A stretch of 64,000 nt of DNA from Pectinophora gossypiella. Lineage: Eukaryota; Arthropoda; Insecta; Lepidoptera; Gelechiidae. Within the stretch, counting starts at the first letter, position 1; the number at the start of each line of letters is the position of its first letter. A program made the translations under genes and the position numbers. The notes beneath the pieces were generated by a model that saw only the letters and a list, made by a program, of their open reading frames with translations, was not told the DNA's origin and searched no databases. Shown here in pieces: positions 13,186 through 24,630 of this stretch. Location of the stretch: assembly GCF_024362695.1 (NCBI RefSeq), contig NC_065406.1, forward strand, positions 2,542,001-2,606,000, in the 5' to 3' direction.

Positions 13186-13516
13186 CTAATTTTATTTTAA
13201 GTTATTTCCGTCTTTTTCATATCCGTCGAAAAGGAAAGGGACGGATGATTCACAGCTCTTAATTTTAGGAAGAATGAGTAAATGAATGAATAACCCGGGC
13301 GAATCAAAAAGGTATGTCGCTGGTATGCAATCCGTTTGACGTGTTGTCTACTTACCTGTGTCGGGTTATTGACTGATGTAAAATTTTTAGACGGTTGGTT
13401 TAGATTTGTGCTTAAAATTGACGTGTGTTCCATAAATTTTATGATTGTCGATTACCCGTCCCTTTCCTTTTCGGCGGATAAGAAAATGACAGATATGACT
13501 TAAAATAAAATTAGAT
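13186..13516. mobile_element. MITE family M2, full length (about 330 bp)
   Basis: The TIRs start CTAATTTTATTTTAAGTTAT and end ATAAAATTAG. The interior, with AATGAATAACCCGGGCGAAT and GTGTTCCATAAATTTTATG, is shared with the copy at 58023. Confidence 0.8.
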
Positions 13517-13849
13517 GGTATTTACAGGAATTAGCACCAATATGTTATTTAATTTTTTTGACGTTCAAAAAGCGCTAACTTTCTAAACCAATTTTGAAAA
13601 ATAAATATTTTTGAATTTTGATTGTTTGAGCTTATGTTGTATGTTTAATAATGTTCAGAAATATTTTATAATAACTGTGTAACAGTACCATGACTGTTCA
13701 GTATTAAAGCGGTGTCAGGTAAATTACTCATGGTCTGTGGACTGACAACTTGGTCGGATTTGCATTGCCGTCAGTGTTTTAATAAGGCAGTAAGTAATAG
13801 ATTATTTTATAGTATAAAGCTGTGTAAGTATAAGTCAGTGCGTCGAAAA

Positions 13850-13960
13850 ACCACAGGTAATCAGGGACAAATTGCAGCCACTGTTGATACAAAGTCCGAA
13901 GATGGGTATGATGAACCTTATGGTGACAAGGGATCAGCCTATTACCCATGACAATTGTGC
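13850..13960 (+). repeat. Dispersed repeat R5, partial copy
   Basis: CCACAGGTAATCAGGGACAA, ATTGCAGCCACTGTTGATAC and GGTGACAAGGGATCAGCCTA. Confidence 0.6.
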
Positions 13961-14183
13961 ACCATGTAAAAAAGGAATTATTCCCTGCAATGGCATTAAC
14001 GTTAAAAAAATTTAGGCGACTAAGTATTAAAAGTCCTTTTTCCTGTGAGGTAAAAAAAAATATTAAAAAACTGAAATGTTTTTGATTAAAAACCTGTTTC
14101 TTTTTTTGAATTATTACTACTATCTATGTGAAAGGCATGCAAGTAATCATTTAAAGTTTGTTTGTTTAAACAAACAACCTCGT

Positions 14184-14372
14184 TTTACTGACACTACACA
14201 TTGACGTTATCGTACACGCGCATCCGTGTGTGTGACATCTGACACCCGTACGATTGAAGACTAAAGTAAGACCGAGGGGAGGTGAGGTGAATCTTACTCA
14301 GCCGCTGGTGGGGAGCGAAGAGTTGCCGTTCTATACATAGTATTATTCCTTATTCTATGCTAGTACTTACAC
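14184..14372. repeat. Dispersed repeat R1, copy 1
   Basis: It contains GACACTACACATTGACGTTA, CGTACACGCGCATCCGTGTG and GGTGGGGAGCGAAG. It is a close match to 38519-38725. Confidence 0.65.
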
Positions 14373-15032
14373 ACACTGCGTCAATATGCAATCTTAAATG
14401 TGAATAATAATAGGAATGAAAGTTTTACTTTAAACAGATGTCCAGCCAGACGAAGTCGCGTGCGATTTTAAGTTTCTAGGCAATGTTAAAATGTGTGTGG
14501 ATTGATTATTTCACCACTCGCAAACTGTATTAAAGGAAACGCTGATTGTTTTGCCACTTCGTATATAATTCGGTTTAAGTAGATAATTACAAACGTTACA
14601 AACACGTCCGACAATAAGAGAAGTTCGATGAATACAAAATTAATTTAAAAATAGTAAAGAATGAATATTTTTTATAACCTTTTTTTTAAAAGGTATTTTT
14701 ATGTTGCAATTGTCAACAGGCAACATCAAGTAAGAGTTGACTGTGATCGATTATGGTAGGCTTGTAACTTGTAACCTAGTATCTAGTAGTAATACTATAT
14801 CAATTTTAATATAATCAATCTAAGTTGTTGGTCGCGTAGTAATTATGGCAACACTATATCCGTTAATGACAGCAGAGGTAGACTGTGAGAAACCATAATC
14901 TAGCAGTGTATTTAGTTGGTGGAATGTAATCCTAAAATGACAGATTTCATTTGGTTACAAAAGTATGTAAATGAAAATCATTTAAAAATCACTAAAAAAA
15001 TCATGAATTTTCCGAAAGGAAATTCGTACCCG

Positions 15033-15146
15033 TACCATGTCACATTAACTTTTTTGACAAATTGAACTGTAAGTCTCACTAAATGTCAAATATGTTAGTG
15101 CGACAGTGTCCTAAAGTGGGTATATTATATTGCTCATGACTGTACA
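15033..15146. mobile_element. MITE family M3, partial copy
   Basis: Interior CATGTCACATTAACTTTTTT and right TIR TATTGCTCATGACTGTAC are present; the left TIR is lost. Confidence 0.65.
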
Positions 15147-15222
15147 AGTACGTTGGGTGTTAGTGACACCGTAACGGAAACTTTGGAGGAAGATTCAGAC
15201 AAAAAAAATCAATACAAAAAAA

Positions 15223-15310
15223 GCATATAAAAGTAAGTGCGCAATGCAAATATATGTCAAATAGCTTTTTAGATTAATCGCTTTGGTGTGGCCTTTTTAA
15301 GCCCCCAGTA
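15223..15310. mobile_element. Foldback MITE M1 copy 5 (right half)
   Basis: Only the centre (AAGTAAGTGCGCAATGCAAA) and the right arm (GGTGTGGCCTTTTTAAGCCC) remain. Confidence 0.65.
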
Positions 15311-15577
15311 GTAAGTTTTATCAACAATTAATTTACAACCAATAAGATAAGAAGATTAATCAATCGGTAGGCCAATGAAGTGACATTTAAGTACAGTTAC
15401 CAGCCTCCAGATTCTGTGACCCAATCAAGACAATGCTTGAGTTAATCCATCACGAATCACAAACAATGGCTGGCCAAGATTGTTATCTGTGCTTAATCCA
15501 AACAATTGAATTACTAGTTTTAAATTATATTATAACATGCCACAGGTTAAAAATAAAAAGATGAGAAGTTTTAGCGT

Positions 15578-15810
15578 GTTGTAGCCCAGTTGGTAGAACG
15601 CTTGCCACAGTCCGAAACCAATGAGTGTCGAATTCGTTTTCGAATTCATGTTTGGATCATAAATGATTATCACGTGCTCAGCGGTGAAGGAACACCCACA
15701 TTACCGAAAAATTAATTTTTCGGAGTTATGTGACCTAACCTGTATTGGGCTGGTTTTCCATTTGCGGGTTGGAGGGTCAGACAGGCAAGGATAATGTTAG
15801 GGAGATAATG
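15578..15810 (+). mobile_element. tRNA-derived SINE family C
   Basis: The head GTAGCCCAGTTGGTAGAACG, core AATTCATGTTTGGATCATAA, then TGACCTAACCTGTATTGGGC and GGGTTGGAGGGTCAGACAGG are present. The extreme 3' end is missing. Confidence 0.75.
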
Positions 15811-16491
15811 AAAAGTTTATAATTGTGTGCTCTTTCCAACATGATGGACTCTCTGTAAAGGGTCATGGGGATGGAATCTGTCATAACCACACACCAAGAG
15901 TAGCTCAATGTTGTCACTATCCATCCAAGATAACAAACGTAAGTGGAGTGTTCCGCAATTTCAAGGTAGAACGCTAAAAATTATATGCGGACTATTTGTG
16001 ACTAACAAAAAAATCGAGCATCATTTTTTTTTGAGGAAATCTTCAAAGAGGGACTTTCAAGTTAGAAAGCTAAATTTTAGTACATTAAGGCAAGCGAAGC
16101 TGCGGGCATAAGCTAGTACACCTTAAAACACAAAATGCAGGTACCGCACTCAGACTTACAAACGTACGTAACTCAGACTTACAAATGTATAACTCAGAGT
16201 TAGACTACCAAACCTGACCCAGAATATTGCGACGATAAATCTTAAACTAATAATAACACAGCTTTCACATTTGAGCCTTTAGTGTAATTAAAAGTCTAGA
16301 CCGGTAGGTATTAGCAATTTACAATTTGACAGTTTAAAAAATAACTTTACAAAAGAAATGGGGGCAGACTGGCAGACGGTGAACGTCTTAAAGCAAATTG
16401 ATGGCATTTGTAAATGTTACAAACAGGATCTTAAATTGAAATTGATATTAGTAATTAACAAAACGGTGGTAACAAGTATCGCGATTTTATA

Positions 16492-16567
16492 AGACCTCCT
16501 TGGTCTAGTGGTTAGAGCGTTGGTGTCTTAATCTAGAGGACCCGGGTTCGATTTCCAGTGGAGATAT
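16492..16567 (+). mobile_element. SINE family A, diverged head only
   Basis: GACCTCCTTGGTCTAGTGGT and GGGTTCGATTTCCAGTGGAG are the same A and B boxes, diverged, with no body following. Confidence 0.65.
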
Positions 16568-17334
16568 ACAATATTCAACCCTAGTTTCAGATGATCGGTA
16601 ATTATGTCAGCCTTTTAACAGAATTTAGTGTTACTAGAAATTCCATTTAACCTTTGCCTTCCACTAGAATACTTACCTATCACGCGATTGTTATTACAAA
16701 TAAAAACATACATACATAGCGGTCAAACATATAACCCTTGTTTTTGCTTCGCCGCAGTCTGATAAAAAGTATGCCTCAAGGTTTAGTATTGAGCCCGATG
16801 TTATAATTAATATGCACCAAATAAACCAAATCAAATCAGCGGCACCTTCAGAAGACTAAACAAAGACAGAACAAAGGGATTAATTAAATCAACAATGCAG
16901 GTAACGTACAATCAATAATCGAACTAATAGTTGACCGTTTTGTTATCAATTTCGATTCAGTAAGGATCTAAGTCGTAGACGCAGAATAGAAATCCACTCA
17001 CTAACAAACTTCAATCTTCACTTCCGAAACGGATTTAAGCTCCTTATGAACTTCTAAATAAGACCCACATTAAACTGAAGACAAAATTGTTAGCGATATA
17101 ATGAGTTGGTCAGCTGGATAGTTCGTTAATGTGGGAGAGGACGTGGACACTTGATACGCAGGAACCGAATCCGTGACCCTTCAGTTTAAAAGCCGGGGAG
17201 AAGGTTAAACAAGCGTATAGTGATCTATTTACAAAAGGAACAATTACCTTTTAAAATTGTGAAGTTAAGGAATCTTTAGGGATCAATTTCACGGATGATT
17301 CTCACGTGGATACCTTAACACATAAGCATCAGCT

Positions 17335-17510
17335 AGTACCAGTAGCCAGAAGTACATCCATTGCAAGATGAATTATGTGCCCACACCTCATAGAGCTTCT
17401 TAATAGACCACCGTGATAGGTGGTGAGCCGCATCGCCATCTATAATGGTCGAGCTAACTGTGTTAGTGGAAACGGCACTTAAGATAAATTAATTAATAAC
17501 TCATTGGTAC
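17335..17510 (+). repeat. Dispersed repeat D copy
   Basis: It contains CATCCATTGCAAGATGAATT, GTGATAGGTGGTGAGCCGCA, TCGCCATCTATAATGGTCGA and CACTTAAGATAAATTAATTA. Confidence 0.65.
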
Positions 17511-18111
17511 CACAGAACAGTGGATATCTTTAATATATTCCTATTTGAAAAATAAGTAAGTTCATTATTTGTTTATCCTGCCGAGGGAAATGACACATTT
17601 GATTTAATCAGCAACAGCATATGGGATCAAGAACCTTTTCAGTTTTAGTACCAAGCATTTTTTTCAAGAACATTTACCGTAAAGGCAAGAATTGCGAAGG
17701 AAGGTAATAAATCGCTTTAACACTGCCCTTGTAAAGTAAATTCCTATTTTGTAAAGTGAATGTCGTACGTTGTGAGGCATAACATCGGCTATCACTTTAC
17801 TTTTACAAACTTTTAGTACAGAGAAGGCTTTGTAAAACGAACAAGACGGCTGGGTGTTAAACGTTGGCTACAACTAGGTGTGACTTTACGTGACTTGGCC
17901 TAAGCAATACATGTTTTACTGGACATCTGAGTTTGTCAAACACAGCTCACGCCCGGCATTGGAAGCAAGACCCACAAGTTGCCAGACGAAATCTTGAAGC
18001 CCAGTCCTGCAGAGTAGGAATTTAATGTGCTTTTGGAACAAATATTTGCCAAATTGGACACCAACCTTTTGCCACAGCAGCCTTCCTCAAACACATCTCC
18101 CTAGTATTATG

Positions 18112-18412
18112 CTGCTTTTCACAGGGTCCGCTTACCCTAACTGAAGATTTGATAGGCCCGGTATTTAAGGTGAAGACCCGCGAAGGGAAAACCAGGAATA
18201 CAGGTTAGGTCACACACCTCCGAAAATGCATTTCTTGGGTATGTGGGTTTCCTCGCGATGTTTTCCTTCATCGCTGAGCACGTGATAATCATGTACGATC
18301 CAAACATGAATTCGAAAACAAATTCGACAGTCATTGGTTTAGGCCTTTGCTGGAGCCTGGGGCCTCAAAGCGAGAGACAACCGTTCTACCAACTGAGCTA
18401 CCACGGCTCCTA
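18112..18412 (-). mobile_element. tRNA-derived SINE family C, full length
   Basis: On the minus strand the head GAGCCGTGGTAGCTCAGTTG begins the element. The core with GATTATCACGTGCTCAGCGA follows, and it ends with GTAAGCGGACCCTGTG. Confidence 0.8.
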
Positions 18413-19157
18413 GCAGCCTAACTCAGTAAACAAACTAATTGCCCCGAATAATATTCAATACTTTATACATTCGCGAGAAAAGGTTGCAATATTTAAATAA
18501 CAATAATGGTCACACAAAACAATTGCAACAAAACAAAATCAACATCCATTGTTTCCTAAAAGCAGATTCCCATTCATTTTAATGCATAACTTTAAAAGGT
18601 ATTCTTCGGGCGAGCCATATATTAAACACTTTTTTCGTTTTTGAAACTTCGCCCGAAGCGATGTTTGGTGTTCGTGACACCGTCGCGGGCGCAGCTCGGC
18701 TTATTATTAAAGCAAACGACGGACGGACAGACCGATAACCACTTGCGCATGCACACGATACTAAGTAAACATGGACCAGTACTTTTGGATTTGAAAAGGG
18801 TTTGGGTAGGTTTCTAGATCTCTTGGCGTTAAAAGTTAGAATCATCTTTAGGGTAACATTTAAACAGAAAAATACTTGTAATTTGATCAATATGTCTAAA
18901 GGAATTTCAAATTTAATTACAGTGCAAAATCAACCATTTTTTATATTTCCTGAAGACTGAATGTGGTTTTTTACTAACTCGTACCGATTGTGGGATAAAA
19001 ATGGTCGTAGAAATGATTAATTCTTCACCTCAATTCGTTAATGGTTAGATCATCGTTTTGTCCTAGTTCAGAGAATCTGAGTAAGACATTTTCAACCGCC
19101 ATTTGGTATGTAATATTGTCGAGTCCAGTTATTGACACATACTGTCCGACAATCGCA

Positions 19158-19440
19158 TCTTCTTCTATCGTGTGGGTTTTGAGGTGGATTACCAACCCCC
19201 CGCTGCTGTCAGGGTTATTATTGAGCCGCCAAAGGCCCCTGACATGGCTCATGTAACGACTACTTACATCGGTAAATAGTAGCCGGGAGCAACGGTTTAA
19301 CGTGCCTTTCGAAGCACGGATCATCTTACTTTCGGACAATCAGGTGATCAGCCTGATGTTTGTGATATGTCTCTACCGGGATTTGAACCCGGGCCCCCGG
19401 ATCGTGAGCCTAACGCTCAAACCACCGGACCACGGAGACC
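19158..19440 (-). mobile_element. tRNA-derived SINE family A, near full length
   Basis: Minus-strand order is head (GGTCTCCGTGGTCCGGTGGT), CCGATTGTCCGAAAGTAAGA-like body, GTTGCTCCCGGCTAC, then CATGTCAGGGGCCTTTGGCG and the tail ending ACGATAGAAGAAG. Confidence 0.8.
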
Positions 19441-19639
19441 GTTGACAATCGCATGATTCATTTCGACATCAAAAGGCCCGACAGCAAGTAACTCACGATT
19501 GGCAGTGTCAAGTCCTATTCAGCTAAGAACTAGGTTTGAAGATCTATTTGAGCACCCATTCAGTACCCGCATATCCGCTCAGTCAATTCCTTCGAGTATC
19601 GCCAAATTGCTTCCAACTGGGAACAGATCTGGAAGGCGT

Positions 19640-19795
19640 TATACTCTCACAATACAATACAAATATACTTTATTGCATACAACATACAAAATAAGTTATA
19701 CACACATGGACGAAAGATACAGTACAATCTGGCGGCGTTATTGCTAAGCAACAATTTCTTCCAGGCAACCAGTGGCAAGAAAACATTTACCACAA
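19640..19795 (+). repeat. Dispersed repeat R4 (ATACTTTATTGCA type)
   Basis: TATACTTTATTGCATACAAC, then GGCGGCGTTATTGCTAAGCA and CTTCCAGGCAACC. A second copy lies at 24515-24630 (plus) and inverted copies at 2357-2475 (partial), 21740-21925 and 47275-47425. Confidence 0.65.
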
Positions 19796-19921
19796 TTTGG
19801 TGCGGGACGGTGCAACATATTGTATTAAATTAATACTTACAAAAAGGAAACAACTACCTACTGACATAAAATACATAAATAAAATACTATATTAAAATAG
19901 ATATACAGAAATATTATGTAT

Positions 19922-20169
19922 TTATCATCACCAGCCCTTTAACGTCCCCACTGCTGGGGCACGGGCCTTCCCTGTGGATGGATAGGGAGATCGGGCCTTA
20001 AACCACCACGCGGGCCCAGCGCGGATTGATTTATATTAACGACTGCTAATGCAGCCGGGACCAACTTTTTTTTTTGTGGTCACCCATCCTATGACCGGCC
20101 TTTGCGAAAGTTGCTTAACTTCAACAATCGCAGACCGAGCGCGTTTACCGCTGCGCCACCGAGCTCCTC
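19922..20169 (-). mobile_element. SINE with chimeric tRNA-like plus 5S-rRNA-like head
   Basis: On the minus strand the element begins GAGCTCGGTGGCGCAGCGGT, with a tRNA-type A box (TGGCGCAGCGG). It continues at 20125-20076 with GAAGTTAAGCAAC...GGTCATAGGATGGGTGACC, closely matching the internal promoter region of 5S rRNA. An A-run, the body GTTGGTCCCGGCTGCATTAG and the LINE-like tail CCCAGCAGTGGGGACGTTAA with GGCTG follow. The 3' part is shared with the insertion after ODAD3. Confidence 0.75.
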
Positions 20170-21539
20170 ATGTTTGTATAGTAGGTCACATTATGTATTT
20201 ATAGTAGGTCACATTGTCGCAGTGTGGATATTAATATAATGTATTTAATGCTTTTTTTATGTGTAAGTGCTATTATCCCTCCCCGAATCATGCATTCTGT
20301 TTATAAAAGACAACTTTAGGTCGATTCCGTTCGTTCTAATCTAATATTTATTATTAATATTATCATTACACCAACATAAGCTGATAATTAAATTATATTC
20401 CCAATTAGGGTCTTTGGTACATTCATCACAATAAACTTCTCTTCAAACACAACGCCTTGCGAAATGACTTAGATTCAAAAATGTTAAATTGACCTTCAAC
20501 AAGTTTATCCATGATAATTAAAAAAACTGTATAATCCACGCTGAGTAATAGAGTATTTATCGTCATTTTAATCCCAATAATTACTCCTGTACAACTCCAT
20601 CTACAACAAAATGCACGAGTTTTTCAGTTACTTCGAAAACGTGGTTCGTTACATCACTTGTAAGCGTTGCAGTTATCTCGAAGCGACGTGGAGTTGTTTG
20701 CTCAGTAAACAGGGCATACCCTGTCCAAACATAGACCCCACGGATGTCAGACAGGTTCCAGCGATAGGGACTCACCTCGTTGGGTTGGTTAGAAGTTGGT
20801 TTTGTAACGTATGAGCTCGAATGCCAAGAGGGGACGAGCGATTCAGTGGCAATTTTGGCAGCTAGGGGTGCTTGCTATGAGACTAATGCCATAGGCAAAG
20901 GGTTGATGTTTCTTAGCAGGTTTCTATCGTGATTTCTGGTAAGGATTTCTTCGTTTATTTTGCTTTGTCATCCGTCATATTTTCCGTTAAAAAATAATCT
21001 TTGCAGCATGACAAAAGAATAAGGAAAAATCACTAAAATCTAGTGTTCATTGCTGATGGCGATATCGTGTAAAGTTTAACCTTAAGGGTCATATCTCACT
21101 TGGACACAACTTTGACGCCACCACAGTCGCATCACCAACAAAATGTATGCAGCTGTCACTGCGTCTTGTTGATTGTGCAAACAATAAGACACCAGATAAT
21201 AGCGTTTATACAACTGCATTGCATTAAGTTGGTGGCGTGACCATCCTAGATGATGCGCGCTGCAAACTAAGACATAAGCTCACGGCTATATCTCAATTGG
21301 GGTAGTCAGAGGTACATGCAAGTCAAGGCTCATTTCCTTACCTCTATTGCCTCTTCATCTTCATAATCTATCTGCTCCTTTTCTTCCATAGTATATGTAG
21401 TAGTTTAAGTAGTGATATTCATTTATTATAACAATTATAATTATGTGTATTATTATTATGTAGTTTATGTTTATGTTTATGTAGTTTGTGTGTGTGTTTG
21501 TGTATGTGTGTATTGTGTGTGGGATTGTGTCCTCTAACA

Positions 21540-21720
21540 TGATGGACTAATGTTATGGGCGATAGGCTGATCCCTTATCACCATAAGGTTCATCATATCC
21601 ATCTTTGGAATTCGTATCAACAGTGGCTGCAAGTTGTCTTTGATTACTTGTGGCTCTGCCCACCCCATTAGGGATTACGGGCGTGAGTTTATGTATGTAT
21701 GTATGTATGTAGTCAAAAGT
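21540..21720 (-). repeat. Dispersed repeat R5, inverted copy
   Basis: GGGCGATAGGCTGATCCCTT, AACAGTGGCTGCAAGTTGTC and GGGATTACGGGCGTGAGTTT, followed by a short TATG microsatellite. Confidence 0.65.
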
Positions 21721-21739
21721 GTATTTATTTTTATATGCA

Positions 21740-21925
21740 CAAGTATTCCCATGCTGCACTATCCCGCTATATTACCTAATATTCAATATCTCCTATACTT
21801 AAAGGTTGCCTGGAAGAGATTGCTACTTAGCAATAAGGCCGCCTATTGTACTAATTCTATTTCTCTTTTGTTTTGTATTTTGTTTTTTCCTGTTTGTGCA
21901 ATAAAGTATTTGTTATGTTATGTTA
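21740..21925 (-). repeat. Dispersed repeat R4, inverted copy
   Basis: CCATGCTGCACTATCCCGCT, AGGTTGCCTGGAAGAGATTG, AATAAGGCCGCCTATTGTAC and GCAATAAAGTATTTGTTATG are R4 in reverse complement. Confidence 0.65.
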
Positions 21926-21934
21926 TGTTATCCA

Positions 21935-22085
21935 TCGTAAGATGTACTAAGTATACCCACACTTCACCGAGCTTTCTGTCAGAGGAATGTGATAGGTGGT
22001 GAGGTGACTCGTATCGCCGTCTATAATGATCAAGCCAACTGTGTCAGTGAAAACTGTATTGGTGCAAGACCAGTACAAGGGTTCG
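21935..22085 (+). repeat. Dispersed repeat D copy
   Basis: It begins CATCGTAAGATGTACTAAGT and ends near GGTGCAAGACCAGTACAAGG. Confidence 0.65.
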
Positions 22086-22734
22086 TACAGGCGCTACCCG
22101 TCTGAGAAGTAAACCGATGTAGCACAGGGCAGTGACAATATTCTCAGCGATTGATATAACAAATAGACAAGTTAGGTACATCTAACTATATGATCAGCAC
22201 AATCACGCAAGCAGGCAATCAACAAACCGTCAATACCATCCATTGTATCCCTTCTTATTCTCTTCAAATTGCAATAACGACTTACCTAATAAACAAAAAC
22301 ACAATAGATAAACTTTCGCATGTGAACCTAAAGTTTCCCAGACAATACTGTGGCGAATGTGTAATAAAATGCGCGTCTCTGTCGGTGGTGTTGTAAAAAA
22401 ACTCAAAACAATACTTTTACATAATGTTCCCGCATACAATGATAGAGTTTCTTATTAGGATCAACGCAGGGAAGCCGGTAAGTAGTGTGGTGATGTAGAA
22501 ACCACGAACTCAACACAAGACGACATAATAAGAACGCTTTAAGTGCAAAAAGTGTCCACCTTAAGAGTAAAAATCGTGGGACCAAATGGCACTGCAACGA
22601 AATATTGTAAAGGCAATATAATATAAATAAGGACTTTTGAGGACTACAGAGCCTCTTATTACAGATACTTATTTTTTAGTAAAAATAGTAAGTATGTAAT
22701 ATAATCGACCAATATTATATATTTGTATTTCGGG

Positions 22735-22855
22735 GGTAAGTGACCTAACCCGTATTGGGCTGGTTTTCCCTTCACGGGTTGGAAGGCCATACAGGCAGTC
22801 GCTTCAAATTTTCAGGTTAGACAAGCGAACCCTGTGAAAAACGGGATGAGGATGT
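22735..22855 (+). mobile_element. SINE family C, 3' part
   Basis: It contains GTGACCTAACCCGTATTGGG, CGGGTTGGAAGGCCATACAG and an abbreviated GTTAGACAAGCGAACCCTGT end. Confidence 0.7.
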
Positions 22856-23844
22856 TGAAACTGATAAATTAGGGAACCTTCAAAACATATTTAAGTCTAG
22901 AAAAATTAAGCAATTTAATAAATAGAAACATCCCAAGATTACAATGCGATCTCATAAAATGAATACATATTACTGTCTAAAAAATACATCGTGACAAAAA
23001 GCTATTATTGTTACTCGTATGTCCCAGTCTTATGATGAAGAGATTATGAGAGCAGTAATTGTTTTTACAAAAGCAACTCATATAAACAATTTTCACATAG
23101 AACTGAGAATAATACTAAACTAACATTGTAACCCTATTTCAAGTAAAATCTATTTCGTTTCGACAAAGCAAACAAAAGAAGCTCGACATAAGAGGAAGCC
23201 AGTTAACTCATTTTACGATTTGAAGCATTACAGGTTTCAGACAAGTAAATAACTGAAGAGGTAAGTAACCATAACATTAGCTGTCTACGGTTCGCTACAT
23301 AAAAGTAAACAACAGGTAGCTTTTGAAGCTTTTGAGAAGGATAATGACGTAATTTCACATACTCTTTGCAAAATGGTGAAACACAATCATTATGTTTGTT
23401 CAAAACAAAGCGCTAACAAGATAGTCATAACGGATATTGAAGCAGTTAAGTCTTAAATCTTGCCTCGGAATTTTGAGTGCATTGAGCTATTCCGCATAAA
23501 GAGAAGTTTATTATTCAATTAAGTTTCACCATAAAAATCGCTGAGTTTTAGTTGTAAAACAATATAAACGAGAAGAATGTTGATTTTTTTAATAACAAGA
23601 TTGTTGAGTATTTTTGCATCTACGTATATTTTTAACCCTAATAAAGTTCTTACTCGTTGTATCATCAACCAATCTTGTGTATTTTAGCCTTAATAAAGTT
23701 ACCTTGCTTGTCGTGGTGCAACTATGTAAACATGGTCTGTAAATTAGGAACCATTAATAGATTTTTTTAATTTTGAACCATTGATTTCTTTTCTTAAAAA
23801 TATAAAATCAATATCATCATTTTCTTAATTTTATCCTAATTTTC

Positions 23845-23925
23845 ACGGGGTCCGCTTACCTAACCTATTTGACAGGTCCGATTGAAATGCTGTCTGACCT
23901 TCAAACCCGAAGGGAAAAACAAAAA
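23845..23925 (-). mobile_element. SINE family C, 3' fragment
   Basis: GGGGTCCGCTTACCTAACCT followed by CTGTCTGACCTTCAAACCCG is an inverted family C 3' end. A similar fragment lies at 25977-26052. Confidence 0.65.
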
Positions 23926-24514
23926 ATATAAATGTAAAATTCATATTTTGAAAGCCCTTTTGAGTGAGCAATAAAAATAAAGGCATTAAATACACAAACT
24001 TAAGGTCCCATTGATTGAAATACTAAACAAAAATAAAAGTAGGTAAATGTCCATAAAAGATTATTTAGTCCATGGACGTCATGCAGACAGAAATGGTCAA
24101 ATGTTTAGCAAAACATTTTCGATAGCTGCGTGCTGTGTGGCCAGTATATTCCTATATGGAAGTTTAGTGTCTCGATTAATTCCCCTCTATTTGGTATTGA
24201 TCAGATTTGATAAATTACTATTTCAAAAGGCAAAGGTAGGTGTAATTGAGTGATAGATAACGTAAACGCTCCCGTAAAGGCAAGTACTTAATTTATTCAT
24301 CTTTGCGGGTATCAGTAATGCCGGAACTTCGTTGAAACTGACAATTTTACCTGTTGTTCCCTAACAAATCTCGTAATATACCCTTTACTACTTGCTTTGA
24401 TGCATATTACGAGACTAAACAACGAACAGGTTAGAGAATAGGTAGACGATGATAATATTAATAATCATAATTATCATGGTGAAAGCACATACTTATTTTT
24501 AGTGCCACAAAATT

Positions 24515-24630
24515 CAATCAATCAATAATACTTTATTGCACAACAACATATACAAAGGACATAAACATACGAATAAAACATAAGCACAATAGGCGTCCTT
24601 ATTGCTAAACAGCAATAAATTGCAGCTAAA
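24515..24630 (+). repeat. Dispersed repeat R4 copy
   Basis: It contains CAATAATACTTTATTGCACA, GCACAATAGGCGTCCTTATT and GCTAAACAGC. Confidence 0.65.

Larger units (their letters stand above)
15811..18111. other. Mostly unannotated intergenic DNA
   Basis: Besides the SINE head at 16492 and repeat D at 17335 I recognise only a short reiterated motif (ACTCAGACTTACAAA, 16148-16205). No coding exon was identified. Confidence 0.45.
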
